Counted from the stretch's first letter, positions 43,894-54,279 are shown. The stretch is DNA of 64,000 nucleotides from Deltaproteobacteria bacterium (GCA_029261875.1 JAJDAL010000046.1:53348-117347); one strand, 5' to 3'. A program made the numbers and translations. The notes: generated by a model from the sequence alone, not told the origin.

Positions 43894-44567
43894 CCCTCAG
43901 AACCTCCGCGGCGCTCTGCGCCCTCGGCCCAGCCGAAATATTCGGCGAAGTATCCGTACCCCGACCACAACGTCAGCACGGCTGCGACCGCCAAAAACAC
44001 CAACCCGATCGCGTGGGCGGGCAAACCGAACATGGGATCCGGAAACAGCAGCGCCCCGATCGCGATGTTCTGCATCACGGTCTTGAGCTTGCCGGCCCCG
44101 GAGGCCCCCATCACTTGCCCGCCGCTGACGCCGGCAATCCCGCGCAGCCCCGTCACCGCCAATTCGCGGCCCACGATCACCACGACCATGACGGACCCCC
44201 AAACGGGAATCCGATCCACGGCCAGCAGCATCACCAGCGCTGTGGCCACTATGAGCTTGTCGGCCAGCGGGTCCAGGAGTGCACCGATTTTCGTCTCTTG
44301 TTGACCCCGCCGCGCGAGCCAGCCGTCGAGGAGGTCCGTCAGGGCGGCGGCGATGAAGACCCAGGCCACCGTCAGGCTGCCGGTCCGGGACCCGAGCAAC
44401 GGCAGCAGCAGGAGGACGGGCACAGCCCCCACCCGCACGAGGGTCAGGGTATTCGGGAGGTTCCAGAACTCCTCCTCCCGCATCGTGCGCCGCAATGCAT
44501 CGTCACTCAATGAATTGCTCCCCGCGTCCAACTCGCCCAGTTCGCTCAATTTGCTCAATTCGCTCAT
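43890..44567 (-). CDS. pgsA: CDP-diacylglycerol-glycerol-3-phosphate 3-phosphatidyltransferase
   Basis: 225 aa from ATG 44567, in ATGA overlap with the preceding transglycosylase stop. The CDP-alcohol phosphotransferase motif DGWLARRGQQETKIGALLDP fits DGxxAR(x8)GxxxDxxxD when its final D (LADK) is included. The enzyme makes phosphatidylglycerol phosphate from CDP-diacylglycerol at the inner membrane. A charged 35-residue N-terminal extension (SELSKLSELGELDAGSNS) precedes the first hydrophobic segment. It is middle gene of a coupled run of three. Confidence 0.9.
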   Translation of the reverse strand: MSELSKLSELGELDAGSNSLSDDALRRTMREEEFWNLPNTLTLVRVGAVPVLLLLPLLGSRTGSLTVAWVFIAAALTDLLDGWLARRGQQETKIGALLDPLADKLIVATALVMLLAVDRIPVWGSVMVVVIVGRELAVTGLRGIAGVSGGQVMGASGAGKLKTVMQNIAIGALLFPDPMFGLPAHAIGLVFLAVAAVLTLWSGYGYFAEYFGWAEGAERRGGSEG

Positions 44568-45175
44568 GGCGTGAAGTCCCCATGGTACTTGCGATAGTAG
44601 GTCATCACCCGCTTCACGTACTCCCGGGTCTCGGGATACGGGGGAATCCCGCCATGGCGATTCACGGCCTCCGGGCCGGCGTTGTAGGCCGCCAGGGCGT
44701 ACGAGAGATTGCCGAAACGGTCCATCAACGACCGGAGATAGCGAACTCCCCCATCCACGTTCTGGACCGGGTCGAAGGGATTCTCGACGCCCAGGGTCTG
44801 GGCCGTCGCCGGCATCAGCTGCATCAGCCCCTGGGCCCCTTTGTGAGACACCGCTTCGGCCTGGAAATTCGATTCCGCGGCGATCACGGCTTTCACGAGC
44901 GAGGGCGCCAGGTCGTATTGGTTCGCGAGTCGCGCGATCAGCTTGTCGTAGTTGCGTCGTCCGCGACTGCGCGCCGTCAGGCTGATGACCTCTTGGCGGT
45001 CGCGGAAGTACTTTTGACGCACGATCTCGTAGCGCGGGTCGACGGGCGAATTCGTGAAATGCACGACACCGTTCTTGTCCACGAACCGGTAGAGGACACC
45101 TGCGGTCGCGAGACTCCCCCATCCCATCCATAGGGCGAGCGCGAACGCACTCCACTTGCCGGTGATTTTCTGCAT
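44564..45175 (-). CDS. Lytic transglycosylase (SLT) with DUF4124 N-terminus
   Basis: 203 aa from ATG 45175 (AGGGAAAG 8 nt upstream; an upstream GTG is too close to the same site). Signal peptide (WSAFALALWMGWGSLATA) precedes a DUF4124 segment (VLYRFVDKNGVVHFTN) and an SLT domain (about 80-190) with the catalytic Glu in VIAAESNFQ, SHKGAQGLMQLMP and ALAAYNAGPEAV. Such enzymes cleave the glycan of peptidoglycan with formation of anhydro-muramoyl ends. It begins a coupled run with pgsA and the nucleotide-sugar dehydrogenase and is divergent from nadB. Confidence 0.92.
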   Translation of the reverse strand: MQKITGKWSAFALALWMGWGSLATAGVLYRFVDKNGVVHFTNSPVDPRYEIVRQKYFRDRQEVISLTARSRGRRNYDKLIARLANQYDLAPSLVKAVIAAESNFQAEAVSHKGAQGLMQLMPATAQTLGVENPFDPVQNVDGGVRYLRSLMDRFGNLSYALAAYNAGPEAVNRHGGIPPYPETREYVKRVMTYYRKYHGDFTP

Positions 45176-45326
45176 CGCCACCGCTTTCCCTGGGCCGGAC
45201 CTCGGGTGTTGCCCGGAGTCGGTCTCTCTGCGGTTATCGGATGACTGGGATGGCCCGCTTTAGGGCCTCGGGGGAAACCCCGAGTTCCGGATGACGGGGC
45301 AGGCTCTCAACCGATAGAATCCGCCT

Positions 45327-46928
45327 GTGACGAATCCGCGCCAATTCGACTGCCTGGTGATCGGGAGCGGCATCGCGGGGCTGTTCTACGCCTTGCGGAT
45401 GGCGGAGCACGCCGAGGTGGCGATCCTCACCAAGAAGCAGGCCGCGGATTCGGCGACCAACTGGGCCCAGGGCGGGATCGCCGCCGTGATGTCCACCGAC
45501 GACACCCTCGAAGACCACGTCGCCGACACCCTGCGCGTGGGCTGCGGCTTGTGCCGGGAAGACGTCGTGAAGTCCGTCGTCGAGCGGGGCCCGAAGCTCA
45601 TCGAGGCCCTGCTCAAGTACGGCGTCCACTTCGACCCCGGCGACACGAAAACATCCGCCTTCGACCTCGGCCGCGAGGGCGGTCACTCCAAGCGGCGCAT
45701 TCTCCACTGGCGCGACGCCACCGGGGCGGAGATCGAACGCGCCCTACTCTCCCAGGCCGCAGCCCATCCGCGCATCACCATCCTCGAAGGTTTCTGTGCC
45801 GTCGATTTGGTGACGTCGCGCAAAGCTGGACTACCGGGTCCGAATCGAGTCGTCGGGCTCTATGCCCTCGACACCGAAAACGGACAGGTCGAGCGTTTTG
45901 CATCGCGCGTGGTGCTGATGGCCACGGGCGGCGCGGGCAAGGTCTACCTCTACACCACCAACCCGGACATCGCGTCGGGCGACGGCATGGCGATGGCGTA
46001 TCGCGCCGGCGCAACTCTCGCCAACATGGAGTTCTTTCAATTCCATCCGACCTGTCTCTTCCACCCCACCGCGACGCGCTTCCTGATCAGTGAAGCCGTG
46101 CGCGGCGAGGGGGGACGCCTCATGAGCCAGAGCGGTGAGCGCTTCATGGCCCGGCACCACGAAATGGAAGAGTTGGCACCGCGCGATGTCGTCGCCCGAG
46201 CCATCGACGACGAACTCAAACGATCCGGCGACGAATCCGTGCTGCTCGACATCAGCCATCGCGAAGCCGCGTTCGTGCGCGAACGCTTCCCCAACATCTA
46301 CGAGCGCTGTTTGTCCTTTGGTATCGACATCACGCGCGAACCCATCCCGGTCGTCCCCGCGGCGCACTATTGCTGTGGCGGCGTGCGCACGGATTCCCGC
46401 GGCGAAACCGATGTCGCCAACCTGTTTGCCGCCGGTGAAGTGGCGTGTACGGGACTGCACGGAGCCAATCGCCTGGCCTCCAATTCTCTCCTCGAGGGCA
46501 TCGCGTTCGCGGATTCCGCGGCCCGCGAAAGCACCGCGCGCCTGCGGGAAACGCCGCTCCCCCCCGAATCGCTTCCGCCCTGGGAAGAAGGCACGGCCAC
46601 CGAAAGCGAAGAAGCCGTGGTGGTGGCGCAGAACTGGGACGAGATCCGGCGCTTCATGTGGAATTACGTCGGAATCGTGCGTTCCGACAAACGCCTCGAA
46701 CGCGCCCGGCGACGCATCGAACTGCTGAACGAAGAGATCACCGAGTACTACTGGAATTTCCATATCACGCCGGACCTGGTCGAGTTGCGCAACCTCGCCA
46801 CCGTCGCGGGATTGGTGATCGAAGCCGCCTCGATGCGCAAGGAAAGCCGCGGGCTCCACTACACCTTGGATCACCCCGAGCGCGACGACGTCCATTTTGC
46901 CCGTGACACATTGCTGCGCCGCACGTAA
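45327..46928 (+). CDS. nadB: L-aspartate oxidase
   Basis: 533 aa from GTG 45327. The FAD-binding start GSGIAGLFYALRMA, then NWAQGGIAAV, the catalytic/substrate region (SEAVRGEGG, RHHEM), the second FAD motif GEVACTGLHGANRLASNS, and a helical C-domain (about 420-530) match NadB. The enzyme oxidises L-aspartate to iminoaspartate for NAD synthesis; nadA is not in the window. Its last 32 nt overlap the next gene. It is divergent from the transglycosylase run across 150 nt. Confidence 0.94.
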   Translation: MTNPRQFDCLVIGSGIAGLFYALRMAEHAEVAILTKKQAADSATNWAQGGIAAVMSTDDTLEDHVADTLRVGCGLCREDVVKSVVERGPKLIEALLKYGVHFDPGDTKTSAFDLGREGGHSKRRILHWRDATGAEIERALLSQAAAHPRITILEGFCAVDLVTSRKAGLPGPNRVVGLYALDTENGQVERFASRVVLMATGGAGKVYLYTTNPDIASGDGMAMAYRAGATLANMEFFQFHPTCLFHPTATRFLISEAVRGEGGRLMSQSGERFMARHHEMEELAPRDVVARAIDDELKRSGDESVLLDISHREAAFVRERFPNIYERCLSFGIDITREPIPVVPAAHYCCGGVRTDSRGETDVANLFAAGEVACTGLHGANRLASNSLLEGIAFADSAARESTARLRETPLPPESLPPWEEGTATESEEAVVVAQNWDEIRRFMWNYVGIVRSDKRLERARRRIELLNEEITEYYWNFHITPDLVELRNLATVAGLVIEAASMRKESRGLHYTLDHPERDDVHFARDTLLRRT

Positions 46929-48723
46929 CCCGGCTCCCGAGGACGCGCGACGCTCCGCAATCCGTCCGATTCGGCGGACCGCAGCCGGGTTCGCGGCGCT
47001 CTTGCTCAGCCTGGCTTGTGCCACGCCCGACACCAATCCGGTCGCGAGCGAAGTAGCGCGGGACCGCTTCGCGCGCCACCGCGTCCAGGATGCGTTGCGC
47101 TTCCGCGCGGACGGCAACCTCGAAGCCGCCGAGCGCAGCCTGCGTCGCGCCCTCACGCTGGCGCCCGAAGACCCGCGCGTCCATCGGTTGCTCGCCATCG
47201 TGCTGACGGACCTGGGGCGCGACGCGGACGCCGCACAGCACCGAGCGGAGGCGGATCGGATCGATCCGCCTCCCCCCTTGCCGCCCGACACACCCTGGAT
47301 CGAATCTGCCCGCGGCTTGCTCGTCGTCTGGGTTGCGCCCGATCCCGACGATCGCACGCGTCACGAACGCGAACGCGGCGACGACGTCGCGGAATTTCTG
47401 AACCAGCGTCTTCGCACGCGCTTGCCGAACGTGGAGATCATCCGCTTGGAGCCCACCTCGGTGCGCGAAGCGCGCTTGGAACTGCAGCGGCGATCGCCGC
47501 GCGCGGTGCTCTCCTTGCAGGTGAAACGCGCCTATTGCGGGGATTCGCGCAAAGACGGTCCCTTTGCCGTGGCGTGGCTCCGCCGCAGCGCCATCCGCCC
47601 GAGCGGGATGCACGCCCCCCCAAAGACGTTCCGCGAGGTCGCAATATGGCCCGAACCGGCTGCGCAATGCCTCCGAGGCGCCTTGAGTCGAAGCGTCGAG
47701 CGCGTTCTCACTGGTCTCGACCCCGACCTGCTGACGGACACCGGTCCGCCCCGCTGGCCCTCCGACGCGCTGCGTGCCCTCTTCCCCAGCCTTGGAACCG
47801 CGATCCGCGCGCAGCTCGAGCTCGGGCGCGCGCGCCTTGCCACCGGGCGCGTGGCCGAAGCCGCCGAAGCGTTTCGCAAGGCGCAGCAGGTGGACCCCGA
47901 GGATGGCGACGTGCAGGCCTACCTGGCCGAAGCCCTCCTCACCCTGGAAATGGCCCGCGAACTCACGCCCGCCGCGGACGGGACCGAGAACGCCGAGGGG
48001 GTCGGGTTTCTCGAACCGCAGCTCACCCCGGCCCAACGGGCGGCCGCCGAGCGCCTCCTCGACGAGGAACGGCGAACCCGGCAGGAAATCATGGGCGTGC
48101 TCGCGATCGCGGGCCGAGATGCGGAATCCCCGCCCGACCTCGCCCTGCGTGTGCTGCGGGCCGCCGTGATCGATCACGACAGCACCGGCGCGCGCCTCGC
48201 TCGCCGCCGAGCGGGCGGTCCCGTCGAACTTCGCGTTCTCTACGCGCCCGATGGCGGCGTCGTGGCGAAGTACTACTTCGCGCGCGGGAAGCGCAAGCCG
48301 GTTCTGCGCGAGAACGATGTGGATTCCGATGGTCGTTCGGATGAATGGATCGCCTATGCGAAAGGCTTGCGCTCCGAGCTTTGGCTCGATCGCAAGAACG
48401 CGGGTGAACCGGATCTTCACCTCGTCTACGCGGAAGACGGACGCGACGTGGTCCGCTTCGAGATCGACCCGGAGCGCGACGGCAGTCCCTCACGAATCTT
48501 TCGATATCGGGCCGGCGTGCTGCATTCCGAAGACCGGGACACCGACGGCGACGGCACGCTGGATCGCTTCGAAACCTTCGATCGCGAAGGCCGCGTCACC
48601 CATCGCGCAGAAGACCTGGACGGCGACGGCCAGATCGATATCCGAACCTTTTACGAAAACGGCAGCTTGAGCCGACGCGAGATCTCGAATCCGTCGTTGG
48701 TGGAGCAGTTGCTGGGCGAGTAG
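46897..48723 (+). CDS. TPR-containing lipoprotein with C-terminal calcium-type repeats
   Basis: Up to 608 aa; start uncertain. The lipobox LLLSLAC near residue 42 needs a start inside nadB (TTG 46897 or GTG 46903), so an overlap is likely. Residues about 55-130 form TPR-type helices (GNLEAAERSLRRALTLAPEDP). A conserved-looking middle follows, then a second TPR unit near 310-350 (GRVAEAAEAFRKAQQVDPED). The C-terminus has DxDxDG repeats (NDVDSDGRSDEW, DTDGDGTLDRF, DLDGDGQIDI) that resemble EF-hand/thrombospondin calcium loops. It is probably a periplasm- or surface-exposed assembly factor; no family name is certain. Confidence 0.7.
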   Translation: MPVTHCCAARNPAPEDARRSAIRPIRRTAAGFAALLLSLACATPDTNPVASEVARDRFARHRVQDALRFRADGNLEAAERSLRRALTLAPEDPRVHRLLAIVLTDLGRDADAAQHRAEADRIDPPPPLPPDTPWIESARGLLVVWVAPDPDDRTRHERERGDDVAEFLNQRLRTRLPNVEIIRLEPTSVREARLELQRRSPRAVLSLQVKRAYCGDSRKDGPFAVAWLRRSAIRPSGMHAPPKTFREVAIWPEPAAQCLRGALSRSVERVLTGLDPDLLTDTGPPRWPSDALRALFPSLGTAIRAQLELGRARLATGRVAEAAEAFRKAQQVDPEDGDVQAYLAEALLTLEMARELTPAADGTENAEGVGFLEPQLTPAQRAAAERLLDEERRTRQEIMGVLAIAGRDAESPPDLALRVLRAAVIDHDSTGARLARRRAGGPVELRVLYAPDGGVVAKYYFARGKRKPVLRENDVDSDGRSDEWIAYAKGLRSELWLDRKNAGEPDLHLVYAEDGRDVVRFEIDPERDGSPSRIFRYRAGVLHSEDRDTDGDGTLDRFETFDREGRVTHRAEDLDGDGQIDIRTFYENGSLSRREISNPSLVEQLLGE

Positions 48724-48735
48724 TTCGCGTCGCGC

Positions 48736-49662
48736 CTAGGCGGGCGTGACGAGCATTCGGTCCATCAGACTCAGCAACGCCGCGTAGACTTCGCAATCGG
48801 GTTCCGGAATCACATCCAGAACTTCTCCAACGCTGAAGCCCGCCCGCGCCAGGTCGAGCACCGCCTGTTCGGCTTTCTCGATCGCGCTCGCCTCGGCGTC
48901 GACATTCGCCTCGAGCACGCAGAGTGTGGACGAGCGATCCACGTCCTGAAGGTTCAAGCGACCGAGTTCGTCGATCTGGCGCACGGCCTCGAAGATCGCG
49001 GAATCGAGCTGACGGGGGGTATCTTCCTTTTCTTCGGGATCGAGACGTGCGTGAAACTCGAAGGTGCCTTCGCGCCAAGCGAGAATGCGCGCCAACGCCT
49101 TGGTTCCCGTCACGCTTCCCACGCGAGACCCGAGCAACATCCCGTCGGAGAACACGATGTAGGCGTCTTCGCCGTTGCAAACAGCGTGCAGTGTGCCGCA
49201 GCGCGAGCAGGTGCCGAACATCTGCAGCAGATTCATCAGCCCCAGGTCTTCGATGGTCCCGTGAATCCCGCCCTCGGTGGGCTGTCCGACTTCCGAGACC
49301 GGTTCGACGCGGCCCACCGCGGTGAGCCGATCTTCGAAGCGTTCGCGCAGGGAACGCGCGGGCATCAAGAATTGCAGCGCGACACCGGGCATCGTATCGG
49401 GCCCGGCTCCCGGGGGCACCACGTGGACGACCTCGGCGGGCAACACTATGCTCTCGCTTCGAAATTCCAGGTGCAGCTCGACGGCGACCACTTCGCGCAG
49501 CTCGAAACACTGGTCCGTCGCGACGAAGGTTCCACCGTTCGAGATGTTCTCTTCGTACTCTTCCGCGAACTCGCGTTGCGAGTCGAAGACGATGCGCAAG
49601 CGGCGCGGTGCGCCTGTATGGTGGGACGGGTCCGTCACGAGGCCGCTCCTGGTTCGGCTCAA
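48736..49662 (-). CDS. PilZ domain-DUF4388 protein
   Basis: 308 aa. An N-terminal PilZ-like domain (about 17-115) has SRTRSGLVTDPS, then the strand set typical of myxobacterial-type PilZ (ENISNGGTFVATD, FELREVVAVELHL). The usual c-di-GMP RxxxR arginines are not clear. A DUF4388 domain (about 130-240) follows with TIEDLGLMNLLQMFG, AYIVFSDGMLLGSRVG and WREGTFEFHA. The C-terminus is helical. DUF4388 is found in Myxococcus-like bacteria beside signalling and gliding proteins. It lies between the TPR gene and purF but is unlikely to belong to the purine genes. Confidence 0.82.
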   Translation of the reverse strand: MSRTRSGLVTDPSHHTGAPRRLRIVFDSQREFAEEYEENISNGGTFVATDQCFELREVVAVELHLEFRSESIVLPAEVVHVVPPGAGPDTMPGVALQFLMPARSLRERFEDRLTAVGRVEPVSEVGQPTEGGIHGTIEDLGLMNLLQMFGTCSRCGTLHAVCNGEDAYIVFSDGMLLGSRVGSVTGTKALARILAWREGTFEFHARLDPEEKEDTPRQLDSAIFEAVRQIDELGRLNLQDVDRSSTLCVLEANVDAEASAIEKAEQAVLDLARAGFSVGEVLDVIPEPDCEVYAALLSLMDRMLVTPA

Positions 49663-49788
49663 ACCTTCTTATCGGTCAGGCGAGGCCAGTCCTGATCGGC
49701 AACGGACCGGCAGTTTCCCTTCGAATGCCAGAAAATGGATCGAAGTTTGGGTTCCCTGCCGGTTACTCGCGCCAGGAAGGCGGGGACG

Positions 49789-51204
49789 TCAAGCGTCCGT
49801 GGGATCCGAATCCCCTTCGTCGATGGGGCGAAACAGGGAAAGTTGCGGAGCACTGAGGTCGTCTTCGACGGGAATCGGATATTCGTCGGAGAAACACGCG
49901 TCGCAAATACCGTGCTTGAGCTGGGAGGCGGTCCGTCGTAACCCCTCCAGGGAGAGATAACCGAGGGAGTCCGCGCCGATCACCTGCCGAATGCTCTCGG
50001 GACTGTGGCGATGGGCGATCAGCTCCTCCCGGGTCGGCGTGTCGACCCCGTAGTAGCAAGGCCCGATGGTGGGCGGCGAAGAAACCCGGGCGTGCACTTC
50101 CCGGGCGCCGGCGTTGCGCAGCATCGTCACGAGCTTGAGCAGGGTCGTGCCGCGCACGATGGAATCCTCGACGAGCACGACGCGCTTGCCCTGAACCACT
50201 TCCCGCACGGCATTGTGCTTCACCTTCACACCAAAATGGCGGATGGATTGCGCGGGCTCGATGAAGGTGCGCGCGACATAGTGGTTGCGGATCAATCCCG
50301 TCTCGTAGGGGATGCTCGCTTCCTCCGCGTAGCCCAGAGCGGCGGCATTGCCCGAATCCAACACCGGGATCACCACGTCGGCTGGAACGGCATGCTCCCG
50401 AGCCAACACCCGTCCCAGCTCCTTGCGAAACTGGTACACGTTCTGGCGCTGCATGTTCGAATCCGGCCGCGCGAAATAGATGTGCTCGAAGATGCAGAAG
50501 GTCTGGCGCTCGGGTTTGAGGAACGGGCGCAGGGTGCGCACCCGACCGCGCCGGATCACCACCACTTCACCCGGTTCGATCTCGCGCTCGAAGGTGGCAC
50601 CGATCAAGTCGAGGGCACAGGTCTCGCTCGCCACCACCCAGGCGCCGTCGAGTCGCGCGAGAGACAGGGGACGAAAGCCGTTGGGATCGCGTGCGGCGAT
50701 CAGTGCGTCGTCGGTCAACATGACGAGACTGAACGCGCCCTTCACCCGGGACAACGCGTCGATCAAGCGTTCTTCGAGGGTCGCCTCGCGCGAGCGCGCC
50801 AACAAGTGCACGATGATTTCGCTGTCGGCGGTGGAACTGAAGATCGCCCCGCGCGATTCGAACTCGCGGCGGATCGGCATGGCGTTGACGAGATTGCCGT
50901 TGTGGGCGAGCGCCACGGGACCGCCGTCGGTAGAGGCGCAAAACGGCTGGGCGTTGCGCAGGCCGCTTTCGCCCGCGGTGGAGTAGCGCACGTGACCGAT
51001 GGCATGGCGACCGGGAAGTTTGGTGAGGTTGCCCTCGTGAAAGATGTCCGCCACCAAACCCATGGAGCGGTGGACGAAATGCTCGCGGCCGTTGGAAGAA
51101 CAGATCCCCGCGGACTCCTGCCCCCGGTGCTGGAGCGCATACAGACCCAGGTACGCGATGTTGGACGCTTCCGGATGGCCGTGAATACCGAATACACCAC
51201 ACAT
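49789..51204 (-). CDS. purF: Amidophosphoribosyltransferase
   Basis: 471 aa. The start Met-Cys-Gly-Val puts the catalytic Cys at position 2, so no propeptide is present, although GGAG stands 6 nt before the ATG. The glutaminase domain has LQHRGQESAGI; the PRTase domain has VVLVEDSIVRGTT. Cys residues in CIFEHIYFARPDS, IGPCYYGVD and HGICDACFSDE match the ligands of the Bacillus-type [4Fe-4S] enzyme. PurF makes 5-phosphoribosylamine, the first committed step of purine synthesis. It lies 9 nt after purL. Confidence 0.95.
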   Translation of the reverse strand: MCGVFGIHGHPEASNIAYLGLYALQHRGQESAGICSSNGREHFVHRSMGLVADIFHEGNLTKLPGRHAIGHVRYSTAGESGLRNAQPFCASTDGGPVALAHNGNLVNAMPIRREFESRGAIFSSTADSEIIVHLLARSREATLEERLIDALSRVKGAFSLVMLTDDALIAARDPNGFRPLSLARLDGAWVVASETCALDLIGATFEREIEPGEVVVIRRGRVRTLRPFLKPERQTFCIFEHIYFARPDSNMQRQNVYQFRKELGRVLAREHAVPADVVIPVLDSGNAAALGYAEEASIPYETGLIRNHYVARTFIEPAQSIRHFGVKVKHNAVREVVQGKRVVLVEDSIVRGTTLLKLVTMLRNAGAREVHARVSSPPTIGPCYYGVDTPTREELIAHRHSPESIRQVIGADSLGYLSLEGLRRTASQLKHGICDACFSDEYPIPVEDDLSAPQLSLFRPIDEGDSDPTDA

Positions 51205-51213
51205 AGCGATCTC

Positions 51214-53469
51214 CTAAGAGGCTTCTTCGAGACGCCGTGGGATGGCGTTCGACCAAAGGTCGTACAAGTCGGCCTGCGGGGACTCGATCCACGCTCGCCC
51301 GCCCGGGCGATCGACGCGCAGTCGGTCGCCACCGGTTTCCCCCAACACGCTCGCCGGCACCCCGGCCGCACGCGCCGCTGCCAACAATTCCTCGGGCTGG
51401 GAAGTCCCCACCACTACGCGTCCGGTGCTCTCACCGAACAGCAGCACCTCCGGGCGCAACGCCTCGTCGAGCGTCACGTGAACACCGACGCCAGGCCCAT
51501 CGGATCCGAAGCAACATTCCGCCAGGGCGACCGCCAAGCCACCGTCCGCCACGTCGTGGGCGTTGCGAATCCAACCATTCTTGACGCCGGCGGCGAGCAG
51601 CCCTTGAAGGCGCAGCTCGTGATCGAGATCCACCGACGGGGGCACACCGGCTTCGGTGCCTCGGCGCAACGCCAACCATTCGCTGCCGCCCAGCTCCTCG
51701 CGCGTTTCGCCGAGGAGCACGACGGCGAGACCCACTTCGGGAAACACCGACGCCGCATAGTTTTCGCAGGAATCGAGCAGCCCCACCGCCGCGATGGTGG
51801 GCGTGGGATAGATGGCGCTGCCCGCGGTCTCGTTGTAGAACGAAACGTTGCCGGAAACGATCGGCGTGCCGAGTTTCTCCGCCGCGTGGGCCAGGCCGCG
51901 AACCGCCTCGGCAAACTGCCACATGATCTCGGGCTTTTCGGGATTTCCAAAATTCAGGCAATTGGTGAGCGCCAACGGGCGCGCACCCGTGCAGGCCACG
52001 TTGCGCGTCGCTTCGGCGACCGCCGCCACCGTGCCGGAAAAAGGGTCGAGCCAGCACCAGCGGGGATTGCAATCGACGGACAGTGCCACGGCTTTGTCCG
52101 TGAGTTCCCCATCCGGCCGCCGCACCCGCACGAGCGCTGCATCGCCGCCGGGACCGATGAGCGTGTTGGCTTGCACCAACTGATCGTATTGTCGGTAGAC
52201 CCAGCGTTTCGAGGCCAGGTTCGGCGTGGCCAACAAGGCTTCCAGCGCCGCCCTCGGATCGTCCTCGGGCGCCGTCGCGGCCAGATCCAGTTTCTGTCGC
52301 TCGCGCAATTCGACGGGTTCGCGTTGGGGGCGATCGATCACCGGCGCGCTTTCCGCGACGGGATCCACGGGAATGTCGACGACGGTTTCACCGTGCCAGC
52401 GCACGCGCATGCGCCCGTCGTCCGTCACGCGCCCCACCACCGCCGCGTCGAGATCCCATTTCTCGAAAACCGCCTGCACTTCCGCTTCGCGTCCGTCGCT
52501 GCACACCAGAAGCATCCGCTCCTGGCTTTCCGAGAGCAGCAGCTCGTAGGGCGTCATGTCGGTTTCGCGTTGGGGAACCCGGTCGAGATCCATCTCGATG
52601 CCCGAACCCGCGCGGCTCGCCATCTCGAAGGAGGAACAGGTGAGTCCCGCCGCACCCATGTCTTGGATGCCCACGATGGCGTCGGTCTTCATCAATTCGA
52701 GACACGCCTCGATCAGGCATTTCTCGGTAAAGGGATCACCGCACTGCACGGTCGGGCGTTTGGCTTCGCTGGTTTCGTCGAACTCGGCCGACGCGAGCAG
52801 GCTGGCGCCGTGGATTCCGTCGCGGCCCGTCTTGCTGCCCGCATAGATCACGGGATTGCCGACGCCCGTGGCCGAGCCCAGGAAAATGCGATCGGCTTCC
52901 ACTACGCCGAGATTGAAGGCGTTGACGAGAATGTTGCCCGCGTAGCAGGGATGAAAGAACGTCTCGCCGCCGACCGTCGCCACACCCACCGGATTCCCGT
53001 AGCCCCCGATGCCGTTCACGACACCGCGCAACAAGAACTGGTGCTTCGGATCTTCCAGTGGGCCGAAGCGAATGGAATCAAGGGAAGCCACCGGGCGCGC
53101 GCCCATGGTGAAGATGTCGCGCAAGATCCCACCGACGCCCGTGGCGGCGCCCTGTTTGGGTTCCACGAAAGACGGGTGGTTGTGGCTCTCGATCTTGAAG
53201 ATAACCGCCAGGCCGTCTCCGATCGCCACCGCACCCGCGTTCTCACCGGGCCCCTGCAGCACGTGCTCCGCCTCGGTGGGCAGAGTCTTCAAGTGGTTCT
53301 TGCTGGATTTGTAGGAACAGTGCTCCGCCCACATCACCGAAAAAATTCCGAGTTCGGAATAGCTGGGCGTGCGTCCGAGCAATTCGAGGATGTGCGCGTA
53401 CTCGCCATCCGTGAGCCCGTGATCGCGCGCCAGGGCGAGATCGACCGTCGGTTCCAATCGTTTCGTCAC
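51214..53469 (-). CDS. purL: Phosphoribosylformylglycinamidine synthase, PurL subunit (small form)
   Basis: 751 aa from GTG 53469, whose GTGA overlaps the purQ stop. The start is the typical domain [24 protein letters not shown]-site and metal motifs include [27 protein letters not shown] and [13 protein letters not shown]. The second half has [13 protein letters not shown]. This is the short PurL, which needs PurS and PurQ; both are in the window (purQ overlapping, purS 2 kb away). It converts FGAR to FGAM. purF follows. Confidence 0.95.
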   Translation of the reverse strand: MTKRLEPTVDLALARDHGLTDGEYAHILELLGRTPSYSELGIFSVMWAEHCSYKSSKNHLKTLPTEAEHVLQGPGENAGAVAIGDGLAVIFKIESHNHPSFVEPKQGAATGVGGILRDIFTMGARPVASLDSIRFGPLEDPKHQFLLRGVVNGIGGYGNPVGVATVGGETFFHPCYAGNILVNAFNLGVVEADRIFLGSATGVGNPVIYAGSKTGRDGIHGASLLASAEFDETSEAKRPTVQCGDPFTEKCLIEACLELMKTDAIVGIQDMGAAGLTCSSFEMASRAGSGIEMDLDRVPQRETDMTPYELLLSESQERMLLVCSDGREAEVQAVFEKWDLDAAVVGRVTDDGRMRVRWHGETVVDIPVDPVAESAPVIDRPQREPVELRERQKLDLAATAPEDDPRAALEALLATPNLASKRWVYRQYDQLVQANTLIGPGGDAALVRVRRPDGELTDKAVALSVDCNPRWCWLDPFSGTVAAVAEATRNVACTGARPLALTNCLNFGNPEKPEIMWQFAEAVRGLAHAAEKLGTPIVSGNVSFYNETAGSAIYPTPTIAAVGLLDSCENYAASVFPEVGLAVVLLGETREELGGSEWLALRRGTEAGVPPSVDLDHELRLQGLLAAGVKNGWIRNAHDVADGGLAVALAECCFGSDGPGVGVHVTLDEALRPEVLLFGESTGRVVVGTSQPEELLAAARAAGVPASVLGETGGDRLRVDRPGGRAWIESPQADLYDLWSNAIPRRLEEAS

Positions 53470-54164
53470 CGCGCCCCCCCCAAGGCATCGATCAAGGATC
53501 CCAAGATCGCGATTCCGTCGGTGCCCCCGAGTGCGGGTTCGACCGCGTGTTCTGGATGGGGCATCAGGCCAAAGACGTTTCCCGCTCGGTTGCGAACGCC
53601 CGCCGTATTTCCCACCGCTCCGTTGGGGTTCGCGTTCGCGGTGACCTGCCCCTTGGCATCGCAATAGCGCAGGACGATCTGACCGTTCTCCTCCAGGCTC
53701 CGGAACTCGTCCTCGGAGGCGAAGTAGCAACCGTCCCGATGCTTGATGGGGATGCGCAAGACGTCGCCCACGCGTGTTCGCGACGTGAAGGGGGCGGCCG
53801 CCTGCTCGACCCGAAGATGGACGAAATCGCAGATGAATTGGAGGTTGCGATTGGGAACCAGGGCGCCGGGCAGCAAGCCCGATTCGCACAACACCTGGAA
53901 GCCATTGCAGATCCCGAGCACGAATCCGCCCGCATCCGCGAAGCGCCGTACGTCGGCCATGACGGGAGAAAACTGCGCCATGGAGCCCGCCCGCAGATAG
54001 TCGCCGTAGGAGAACCCGCCGGGCAGCAGTACGCCGCGGGTTTCCGGAGGCAAGGCGGATTCTTTGTGCCAGACCAGACGCGCATCTGCGCCCAGCACGG
54101 ACTTCATCGCGTAAACCAGGTCGCGATCGTCGTTCGAGCCGGGGAACTGGACGACGGCAAACAC
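53466..54164 (-). CDS. purQ: Phosphoribosylformylglycinamidine synthase, glutaminase subunit
   Basis: 232 aa from GTG 54164, where GGGAGG is 6 nt upstream; a longer open frame to 54263 has no ribosome site. N-terminus [14 protein letters not shown], the glutaminase nucleophile Cys in [10 protein letters not shown], and the His-Glu pair in [12 protein letters not shown] are in place. The protein supplies ammonia to PurL in the FGAR amidation. It starts the purQ-purL-purF run and is divergent from purC. Confidence 0.94.
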   Translation of the reverse strand: MFAVVQFPGSNDDRDLVYAMKSVLGADARLVWHKESALPPETRGVLLPGGFSYGDYLRAGSMAQFSPVMADVRRFADAGGFVLGICNGFQVLCESGLLPGALVPNRNLQFICDFVHLRVEQAAAPFTSRTRVGDVLRIPIKHRDGCYFASEDEFRSLEENGQIVLRYCDAKGQVTANANPNGAVGNTAGVRNRAGNVFGLMPHPEHAVEPALGGTDGIAILGSLIDALGGAR

Positions 54165-54268
54165 GGAATTCCTCCCGAGGCCGGGTGGGGGGTTGGTTGT
54201 TGGAGCTTGGGATGTCGAATCTCGAGACGGGCCTAGTGTACAACTGGGTCCTGGGCCGAGCAACGTTC

Positions 54269-54279
54269 AAACGCCGTTT
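54269..54279. promoter_or_regulatory. Short inverted repeat in the purQ/purC divergent region
   Basis: AAACG-C-CGTTT, a perfect 5-1-5 repeat 105 nt upstream of both start codons. The core recalls half-sites of the LacI-family PurR operator, but the central spacing differs from the classical one, so this is only a candidate. Confidence 0.25.

Noticed and set aside
50005..53667. Plus-strand open frame of 1220 codons over purF and purL
   Set aside because: It is antisense to two unmistakable purine enzymes, with His/Arg/Gly-rich composition typical of a high-GC mirror frame.
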